Positions 1-4,890 of a DNA stretch of 6,946 nt are shown here, piece by piece. The notes under the pieces were generated by a model, which was not told the origin of the DNA, did no database searches, and saw only the letters and a list, made by a program, of their open reading frames with translations. Both the position numbers and the translations under genes were made by a program. Every line of letters begins with the position of its first letter. Within the stretch, counting starts at the first letter, position 1. The DNA is from JAJZMF01 sp035702845 (GTDB lineage: Bacteria; Actinomycetota; Acidimicrobiia; Acidimicrobiales; Palsa-688): contig DASSZK010000122.1 of NCBI GenBank assembly GCA_035702845.1, forward strand, positions 1 through 6,946. The letters run 5' to 3'.

Positions 1-543
1 CGCTGTGCATTCCTCGACAGAGACGTACCGACGCTTTTCAAAGGCGAGGTCGTCGGCTTGACCGGCGATCATTTCCGCTGTCGCTTCGCCGAGCACCGCA
101 GCCGCTGCCGGCGCGCACGGGTTGGGCAAAGACAGCAACCACTCCGTGGCGAGCGTCGACAAAGCGTCACCGGCGAGGATGGCGACGGACGGGCCCCAGA
201 GCGCCCATACAGTCGACCGGTGGCGTCGTTCCTCGTCGCCGTCCATGAGGTCGTCATGCACCAACGAGAAGTTGTGGACCAGCTCCACAGCCGCGCCCCC
301 AGGGGCGCCTACGGATGCGTCGGCCCATGCCGCCTCGGCGGAAAGCAGGGCTAACGCCGGCCGGATCCCTTTGCCACCCTTCACTTCCGTGGGGTTGCCG
401 TCGGCGTCGGACCACCCCATGTGGTAGCTCACGACGCGCCGCATGCTCGGCACCAGTCGCTCCACCGCTTCACGCATAAGCGGCTGAGTGTGCTCACGCG
501 CGCGTTCCAGCACTTCGGCCACAGCGGTCGAGGGGGGTGTCAC
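1..543 (-). CDS. Polyprenyl diphosphate synthase (FPP/GGPP synthase type), 3' part outside window
   Basis: This is a trans-type isoprenyl diphosphate synthase, which extends allylic diphosphates with isopentenyl diphosphate in the cytosol. The 181 visible residues hold the N-terminal half of the family: GGKGIRP at residues 56-62 (isopentenyl diphosphate binding), the first aspartate-rich motif HDDLMDGD at 96-103 with D97, D98 and D101 for Mg2+, and MIAGQADD at 158-165. The second aspartate motif should lie beyond base 1, so the gene is cut by the window edge and is not known to be broken. The start is GTG at 543-541. AGGAGG lies 4 nt upstream, and the GTG overlaps the hpnE stop as GTGA. The first aspartate motif is the short DDxxD form, with Phe92 five residues before it. 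Its place after hpnCDE suggests that it supplies farnesyl diphosphate for squalene, but product length cannot be settled from this half. Residue 64 is encoded by the rare codon TTA (354-352). Confidence 0.93.
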   Translation of the reverse strand, partial: MTPPSTAVAEVLERAREHTQPLMREAVERLVPSMRRVVSYHMGWSDADGNPTEVKGGKGIRPALALLSAEAAWADASVGAPGGAAVELVHNFSLVHDDLMDGDEERRHRSTVWALWGPSVAILAGDALSTLATEWLLSLPNPCAPAAAAVLGEATAEMIAGQADDLAFEKRRYVSVEECTA

Positions 544-2030
544 GAGTCCTCCTGAGCTAGCGCCGGCGTTGGAAGGAGCCCTTGCGCCGGCGGCAGGCCG
601 GGCCCTGAAGTTGATGACTGCGTGCTGGCGGCACTCCCTGTGCCCGCGTACGTGCCTGTGCTCGCGTGCATTTTGGTGGGAGCTGAGTACCCGTGCCGGG
701 CCCTCGCCGCCGCAAGCGCGGCATTGGCGGCAGCATTACCACTGCGGACCGCCCCCTCCATCGTCGGAGGCCACCCGGTGGAGGTCCACGCCCCGGCTAT
801 GGCGAGCCCTGCTAGGCGTGACCGGGGCGAGCTGCGCTCGCGTCCCGAGCCGGGGACGGCCCGGTAAGTGGCGTTGTGTTCGCGCGTCACAAAGGAGCTC
901 AGCACTTGTGCGGACCGTGCCAGTGGGAACATGGCTGTCAAGGCGTCCACCGCCATGCGGCCGAGCTCTTCGGGGCGCCGGCCGATGTAGTCGTCAGCGC
1001 CGGAGACCGACACGGCGAGGTACTGGCCCCGTCCCGCCCCTGAGCTGGCAGTACGGTCGAACACCCATTGCGCGAAGCCGTCGCCGGCAGCCAAGGGGAG
1101 TGTCGTGACCCGCCGGTCAAAATGTACATGCACATTGACGATGGGAGAACTACCCAGAACCGACGGATTTGATTGCAGTGCTGCAACTGGTAGGACGCCC
1201 TCGACAAGGTAGTGGGGGAGCGCGACCACGACTGCGTCGACCGCCAGCTCTCCGGTGCTGGTGCGAAGCACCCATCCCTCCTCGACCTGGGCGACTGACT
1301 CCACGCCGTCACCCATGCGGACGTGCACCCCGCTGTGTTCAAGGGCCATCTTGCCGCGGCGCCCGTGAAGCTCGCCCAGGGGCAACAGGCTCCAGCCGAT
1401 GTCCCCGGCCGGAGCGGAGGTGAGCAGCCCGGTTTGGAAGACCTTGGCCGCCATGGCGAGCGATGCAGCGGACGCCGGGACGTTGACCGTCGCCAGGCAG
1501 ATGAGGTCCCATAGTTCGGTGATGGCCTCACTGCCCTGGTGGTGACGGCGCAGCCATTGCTCGAAGGTCTGGTCGTCGAGTGCCGGGTCGTCGAGGTCCA
1601 GCCGGGCCAGCGCTGCGGCGGCAAGGCCCAAGCGCGCCCGCTGCGCCAGAGGTACGAGTGAGTACCCGAGCAGGCTTTGTGCCAGGTGGAACGGCGCCGG
1701 CAGAGAGTTGCGCGCCAGGCGTGCTCGCTTGCCGTTCCGGATGACGGTGACATCCAGGCGGTCCTGGAGGCTGACATCGGCGCTCGAACCTATGCGGCGC
1801 AGGAACTCGAGGTAGGCGGTGCAACATCGGAGGAACACGTGCTGGCCGTTGTCCATGGTCAGCCCGCCGTGTTCGAAAGACCACGTGAGGCCACCGAGGC
1901 GCGCTCTTTTTTCGAACAGGGTCACCTCGGCGCCGGCGTCGGCACATGCGAGGGCCGCGGCCATACCGGCCAGGCCACCGCCGACGACACCGATCTTCAT
2001 GGGCCCGCTCCCAGGGCTGCCCGGGCTCAT
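540..2030 (-). CDS. hpnE: HpnE, FAD-dependent hydroxysqualene dehydroxylase
   Basis: This flavoprotein amine-oxidase/phytoene-desaturase-like enzyme catalyses the last step of the three-step squalene route, reductive removal of the hydroxyl of hydroxysqualene. The dinucleotide-binding fold begins at residue 11: GGGLAG at 17-22 and acidic E40 at the end of the second strand. DNGQHVFL at 60-67 is typical of HpnE. The C-terminal FAD motif, an AGAW..GWPPTMEGAV block, lies near 413-428. About 53 residues follow (from around 444), rich in Ser, Thr, Gly, Ala and Pro and with no recognisable domain, so the 496-residue protein is somewhat long for the family. The ATG at 2030 overlaps the hpnD stop as ATGA and has GGGGAG 4 nt upstream. 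A second in-frame ATG at 2000-1998 (Met11, just before KIGVVGGGLAG) has GGGAG 7 nt upstream and gives the usual N-terminus, so the true start is one of these two. It lies between hpnD and the prenyl synthase and is coupled to both by 4-bp overlaps. Confidence 0.93.
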   Translation of the reverse strand: MSPGSPGSGPMKIGVVGGGLAGMAAALACADAGAEVTLFEKRARLGGLTWSFEHGGLTMDNGQHVFLRCCTAYLEFLRRIGSSADVSLQDRLDVTVIRNGKRARLARNSLPAPFHLAQSLLGYSLVPLAQRARLGLAAAALARLDLDDPALDDQTFEQWLRRHHQGSEAITELWDLICLATVNVPASAASLAMAAKVFQTGLLTSAPAGDIGWSLLPLGELHGRRGKMALEHSGVHVRMGDGVESVAQVEEGWVLRTSTGELAVDAVVVALPHYLVEGVLPVAALQSNPSVLGSSPIVNVHVHFDRRVTTLPLAAGDGFAQWVFDRTASSGAGRGQYLAVSVSGADDYIGRRPEELGRMAVDALTAMFPLARSAQVLSSFVTREHNATYRAVPGSGRERSSPRSRLAGLAIAGAWTSTGWPPTMEGAVRSGNAAANAALAAARARHGYSAPTKMHASTGTYAGTGSAASTQSSTSGPGLPPAQGLLPTPALAQEDS

Positions 2031-2045
2031 AGGGCTCCCCGGGCT
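2013..2045. repeat. Imperfect tandem repeat, 18-bp period, across the hpnD-hpnE junction
   Basis: AGGGCTGCCCGGGCT (2013-2027) and AGGGCTCCCCGGGCT (2031-2045) match at 14 of 15 bases with an 18-bp offset, which is six codons. The repeat spans the end of hpnD and the first codons of hpnE and encodes the low-complexity SPGSPGSGP start of HpnE. It looks like a small slippage duplication that lengthened HpnE or moved its start upstream. Confidence 0.7.
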
Positions 2046-2917
2046 AGTGCCATCCCGGCCACGGCCAGCTTCTGGCCCGTGGACAGTGAGACCCTCTCAT
2101 GCAGCACGCGGTCCGGCCGTTGGCGGATCTTGTCGAGCAGGCGCCGGTATATGCCTGCCATCGCCGCCGTGCAGGCTCGGCTCCTCTGGTCCAATAGGTC
2201 GAGAAGGGGCAGGCCCCGTTCGTACCACTCGGCCGCTCGCCCGGTCTCGTAGCAGACCAGCGCCATCAGGTCATCGCCCTCTCCTTCGAGGCCGGGCCCG
2301 ATACTGAAGCGTTCGAGGTCCTCGGCCGGCAGGTACACCCGTCCCATCACCGTGCTGTCCTCGAGGAGGTCGCGCAAGATGTTGGTCAGTTGCAGGGCGA
2401 CGCCCAGCGCGTCCGCCAGCGGCTGGGCCATGTCATCATCCGTGCTGCCGTAGATGGCCAGCGACAGGCGCCCCACCGTACCGGCCACCCGCCGGCAGTA
2501 CTCAACCAGCTCGGGGAAGGTCTGGTATTGGCGCCCGGTCACATCCCACTCGCACCCCTCGACGAGCTCTTCGAGAGCGCCGAAAGGTATTGGGAAGCGC
2601 CTTGCGGTGTCGGCCAGGGCGACGAGCACGGGGTCCCCTGGGGGCACGGCGGCGCCGGGCTCGCCTTGGGCGACGCGCTCCAGGAGGCGTACGGAGCCGC
2701 GCACGCCTTCAAGCGCGGCCAGGCGGTCGGTCGGCTGGCCGGGTTGCGTAGTGTCATCGCCGACATCGTCGATGCGCCTGGCCATGGCGTACAGCGCGCA
2801 CATAGCGGACCGCTTCTCCGCGGGCAACAACCGGATCCCGTAATAGAAGTTGCGTGCCCGGGTGCGCGTGATCTCTTCGCAATGCCTGTAGGCCAGTGCC
2901 TCCGCCGGGGTGGTCAT
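2027..2917 (-). CDS. hpnD: HpnD, presqualene diphosphate synthase
   Basis: This all-alpha squalene/phytoene synthase family enzyme joins two farnesyl diphosphates head-to-head into presqualene diphosphate, the first committed step to squalene here. Both substrate-binding aspartate motifs are intact: RRIDDVGDD at 47-55 (D50 and D54 form DxxxD) and NILRDLLED at 179-187 (D183 and D187), followed by the family block GRVYLPAEDL at 192-201. The early RTRARNFYYGIRLLP stretch (18-32) is also typical. At 296 residues it is full length. The ATG at 2917 overlaps the hpnC stop as ATGA and has a GGGGGA ribosome site 6 nt upstream. Its own stop overlaps the hpnE start. I call it HpnD because the two synthase-family genes lie side by side with hpnE and because NFYYGIRLLP with YAMARRIDD fits HpnD better than HpnC. 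A phytoene synthase is the main alternative, made unlikely by the hpnC and hpnE neighbours. Confidence 0.94.
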   Translation of the reverse strand: MTTPAEALAYRHCEEITRTRARNFYYGIRLLPAEKRSAMCALYAMARRIDDVGDDTTQPGQPTDRLAALEGVRGSVRLLERVAQGEPGAAVPPGDPVLVALADTARRFPIPFGALEELVEGCEWDVTGRQYQTFPELVEYCRRVAGTVGRLSLAIYGSTDDDMAQPLADALGVALQLTNILRDLLEDSTVMGRVYLPAEDLERFSIGPGLEGEGDDLMALVCYETGRAAEWYERGLPLLDLLDQRSRACTAAMAGIYRRLLDKIRQRPDRVLHERVSLSTGQKLAVAGMALARGAL

Positions 2918-3888
2918 CGCTGGTCCCCCGATGCGGTGCGCCCCGTTGCGCCGGCGGCGAGCAGGCGCGCCATATGGAAGGCCACCCGCCGGGGGGAAGG
3001 CCGTGCCGTGTCCGCGTAAATGTCGAAGTCGATGGCGGCCAGGGCGTCCAGCGCAGCGTGGCCCCCTGCGACGAACCCGGCAATGGCAACGCGCAGCCTC
3101 CCCTTCACGCTCGCAACCAAGGGCTCACCCGATTCGAGCATGCGCCGTGCCCGCGCGCACTCGAAGGCCATGAGGGCGCGGCACTCGGCGGACGAGCCCC
3201 ACGACGCGCGCTGGGCCCCGGTCGGAGGTACCCACCCGCGGGCGGCGACGGGCGGCGGCACGAGCTCGTCGGCCTTGATACCGAAGCGGGCGAGGTCCTC
3301 TCGGGGGACGTAGATCCGCCCGACAATGGCATCCTCGGCTACGTCCTGCCAGTGCTCGATGAGTTGCAGAGCGGTGCAGATCCTGTCCGACCAGGCCACG
3401 CGCTCGGGAGTGGTCACGCCGAAGATGGCGAGCACCATCCGCCCTACTGGATCGGCCGACAGGCGGCAGTACCCGACCAGCTCCTCCAGCGTCGCGTATG
3501 TGTGGACTGCTTGGTCCTGGCGGTTCGCCTGCGCCAGATCGTAGAGAGGCTGGACAGGAAGGGCCCGTCGACGGACGGTCTCCGCCATCCGAGCCACCAG
3601 CGGGTACGTCCCCGGCGGCGCTCCAGCACCGGCTCCAGCCTCCAGGCAGGCTCGCAGTTGGCGTTCGACCTCGTCCAAAGCGCCCAGGCGGTCGCCCGCG
3701 AAGTTGTCGCCGAGCTCGTCCACGAGGCGCGCCCAGCCGTACAGGGCCATGAGGTCGGCGCGCAGCTCGGGGGGCAGCAGGCGCGAGGCGACCGGGAAAT
3801 TTTCGCCCGCCGAGCGGCCGAGGACCATGTAAGGAGGTGGGAGCTCCGCTGACAACGAGCGCCCTGCCTCGGTTGTCGCTGTGCTCAT
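2914..3888 (-). CDS. hpnC: HpnC, hydroxysqualene synthase
   Basis: This is the second squalene/phytoene synthase family protein of the operon. HpnC converts presqualene diphosphate to hydroxysqualene, which HpnE then reduces. The HpnC-like N-terminal block GENFPVASRLLP is at 28-39. The first aspartate motif is LVDELGD at 55-61 (D57 and D61) and the second is WQDVAED at 180-186 (D182 and D186), followed by GRIYVPREDLARFGI at 190-204. A segment at 210-236, rich in Pro, Trp and Gly, separates this from the C-terminal helices. The full length of 324 residues is a little long, partly because of that insert and a Gly/Ala-rich stretch near 83-93. The ATG at 3888 has AGGAG 8 nt upstream (3901-3897). 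It is the first gene of the four-gene operon and is preceded by a 126-bp gap that carries a perfect 19-bp palindrome, so a promoter for the operon probably lies there. Its stop overlaps the hpnD start as ATGA. Confidence 0.93.
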   Translation of the reverse strand: MSTATTEAGRSLSAELPPPYMVLGRSAGENFPVASRLLPPELRADLMALYGWARLVDELGDNFAGDRLGALDEVERQLRACLEAGAGAGAPPGTYPLVARMAETVRRRALPVQPLYDLAQANRQDQAVHTYATLEELVGYCRLSADPVGRMVLAIFGVTTPERVAWSDRICTALQLIEHWQDVAEDAIVGRIYVPREDLARFGIKADELVPPPVAARGWVPPTGAQRASWGSSAECRALMAFECARARRMLESGEPLVASVKGRLRVAIAGFVAGGHAALDALAAIDFDIYADTARPSPRRVAFHMARLLAAGATGRTASGDQR

Positions 3889-4014
3889 GCGCAGCTCTCC
3901 TCTACTGGTGGCGGAAGCGGGCTCACGTACAAGACCGCTGACCCAGCGGTCATCTTAGACACGATAAGGGCCCGGTAGAGCTTTTGTCTGTGCTCCTTAA
4001 TGGCCGCGAAATGT
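3889..4014 (-). promoter_or_regulatory. Intergenic leader of the hpnCDE operon, probable promoter region
   Basis: These 126 bp separate the MerR-TetR regulator from hpnC and are the only sizeable gap upstream of the hopanoid genes. On the minus strand they contain a TAAGAT hexamer (3957-3952) that could act as a -10 element, directly followed by the 19-bp palindrome at 3951-3933, then the hpnC ribosome site AGGAG (3901-3897). No convincing -35 element lies 16-18 nt upstream of TAAGAT, so the promoter is a guess from position plus a weak hexamer. No coding sequence is supported here. Confidence 0.4.
3933..3951. repeat. Perfect 8-bp inverted repeat with 3-bp centre upstream of hpnC
   Basis: GACCGCTG (3933-3940), ACC, CAGCGGTC (3944-3951) form a perfect 19-bp dyad 44 bp upstream of the hpnC start. 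Its length and symmetry suit a dimeric TetR-type operator, and the gene just upstream encodes a regulator with a TetR-type domain. It could instead fold in RNA as a terminator for that regulator gene: on the minus strand it is followed only by TTGTACG, so there is no real U-tract, but actinobacterial terminators often lack one. The repeat is certain; its role is open. Confidence 0.85.
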
Positions 4015-4866
4015 TCAGCTGGCAGCGGGTTCGGGGAGCCAATCTGGGCCGACCGCCCAGTGCAGCACCGTGGCAAAGGCTCTTTGGATCACGTCCAGGC
4101 CCGCTGCGATCGGGTCTGCAGACAGTGGGCGCCCGGCCGCTTCGGCAAGCGTGCGCAGGACACGGGCCGCCAAAAGCTGGCTTTGCAAGTCGCCTCTGGC
4201 CGCCCGTGCTCCCAGTTCGAGGAGTATGGGCATCGCCCTGGCGATGATGCCGCCAAACACGATGGCGCTCTTCGCCGGGTTGGCCTTGAGCCCGTCGGGC
4301 CCTCCGAGCTCCGTCACGGTTTGGGCGAACCGCTCGGCCGTGTCCTGGCAAAGAGACTCGACGACAGCGGTAAAAAGTGCCTCTTTGGACGCGAAATACC
4401 GGTAGACGCTGCCCTTGGCAATGCCGGCGGCCGCGGCTATCTCGCTGACGGTGACAGAGGTGTAGCCTTCAGGGCCCGAAAATAAGCGGAAGGCGGCGTC
4501 GACCAATCTCTTTTGAGCGTCGCCGGTGTCCCCTGCCTCCGGGAGCGACGCGTTCCCCGCCAGCAGGTCGGGCAGCAGCCGGCGGACCTGGGAGAGGCGC
4601 ATGCCCCGGACCTCGCGCATCTCGCGGATGAGGACAAGGGCGTGAAGGTGTTCCTTGCTGTAGCCGAGCCGGCCCTGGTGCCCCTCAGCGAGGGAGGCTG
4701 CAGGCGGGAGCAAGCCCAGCCGGCGGTAGTGATGGATGGTGCTCGCCGGCACGCCAGACAGCTCGACCAAAGTGCCGAGGCTCATGAGCGCGCTCATTCC
4801 AGCCGGCTCGCGTCCAGCTGTGCCTGGGCCCCCCAAAATCGGGCTCGCACCCCGGTCGGTTCGCAT
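4015..4866 (-). CDS. Fused MerR-type / TetR-type transcriptional regulator
   Basis: The single uninterrupted frame holds two different DNA-binding domains. Residues 28-99 match the MerR winged helix: SLGTLVELSGVPASTIHHYR, then RLGLLPP, a GRLGYSKEHLHAL wing and second helices, and an IREMREVRGMRLSQVRRLLP helix. After a short linker (100-117), residues 118-167 match a TetR N-terminal domain: LVDAAFRLF, then TVSEIAAAAGIAKGSVYRYF at 139-158 (helix-turn-helix) and the usual SKEALF. Residues 168-283 form a helical C-terminal region of TetR ligand/dimer type with no recognised ligand pocket. The effector is unknown. The start is uncertain: ATG 4866 has no ribosome site, while ATG 4797 (Met24) and ATG 4785 (Met28) have only weak ones, and MerR homology begins at Met28. 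The gene lies between the aldehyde dehydrogenase and hpnC on the same strand, so it may control either or itself. Leu128 uses the rare codon TTA (4485-4483). I am sure of both domains but not of the targets. Confidence 0.88.
   Translation of the reverse strand: MRTDRGASPILGGPGTAGREPAGMSALMSLGTLVELSGVPASTIHHYRRLGLLPPAASLAEGHQGRLGYSKEHLHALVLIREMREVRGMRLSQVRRLLPDLLAGNASLPEAGDTGDAQKRLVDAAFRLFSGPEGYTSVTVSEIAAAAGIAKGSVYRYFASKEALFTAVVESLCQDTAERFAQTVTELGGPDGLKANPAKSAIVFGGIIARAMPILLELGARAARGDLQSQLLAARVLRTLAEAAGRPLSADPIAAGLDVIQRAFATVLHWAVGPDWLPEPAAS
4784..4797. repeat. Perfect 14-bp palindrome spanning two candidate starts of the regulator
   Basis: ATGAGCGCGCTCAT reads the same on both strands and contains two in-frame candidate start codons of the MerR-TetR gene: ATG 4797-4795 in full and the first two bases of ATG 4785-4783. 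It may be a chance result of the codons for Met-Ser-Ala-Leu-Met, or an autoregulatory site that overlaps the start of translation. The sequence is certain; the function is speculative. Confidence 0.5.
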
Positions 4867-4874
4867 CCCGGGGT
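4849..4874. repeat. 7-bp inverted repeat with 12-bp spacer at the regulator's 5' end
   Basis: ACCCCGG (4849-4855) and CCGGGGT (4868-4874) are perfect inverted copies separated by 12 bp. If the regulator starts at 4797 or 4785, this dyad lies in its untranslated leader. If it starts at 4866, the dyad overlaps the first codons. A 26-bp two-half-site layout would suit a dimeric regulator and makes autoregulation possible. It directly abuts the 15-bp dyad at 4875-4889. Confidence 0.55.
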
Positions 4875-4889
4875 ACAGGCTAAGCCTGT
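4875..4889. repeat. Perfect 6-bp inverted repeat with 3-bp centre between aldehyde dehydrogenase and regulator
   Basis: ACAGGC (4875-4880), TAA, GCCTGT (4884-4889) form a perfect dyad starting 2 bp after the aldehyde dehydrogenase stop codon (4893-4891). It could be a short stem-loop at the end of that transcript, without a U-tract, or part of an operator for the downstream regulator together with the adjacent dyad at 4849-4874. Confidence 0.55.
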
Positions 4890-4890
4890 T

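Noticed and set aside
2896..3852. Long plus-strand open frame (318 codons) opposite hpnC
   Set aside because: Antisense shadow of a gene with both catalytic motifs; the product is Arg/Gly/Pro-rich and resembles no family.
2027..3888. Reading the two synthase genes as a carotenoid phytoene synthase pair with a phytoene desaturase
   Set aside because: The HpnC-type GENFPVAS block, the DNGQHVFL motif of HpnE and the hpnC-hpnD-hpnE-prenyl synthase order fit the squalene/hopanoid route better.
3933..3951. Calling the palindrome upstream of hpnC a classical rho-independent terminator
   Set aside because: No run of T follows the stem on the minus strand (only TTGTACG), so it is listed as a repeat of open function.
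3885..4076. Short minus-strand frame across the gap between the regulator and hpnC
   Set aside because: It overlaps the end of the regulator and the start of hpnC in another frame, has no good ribosome site, and shows no motif.
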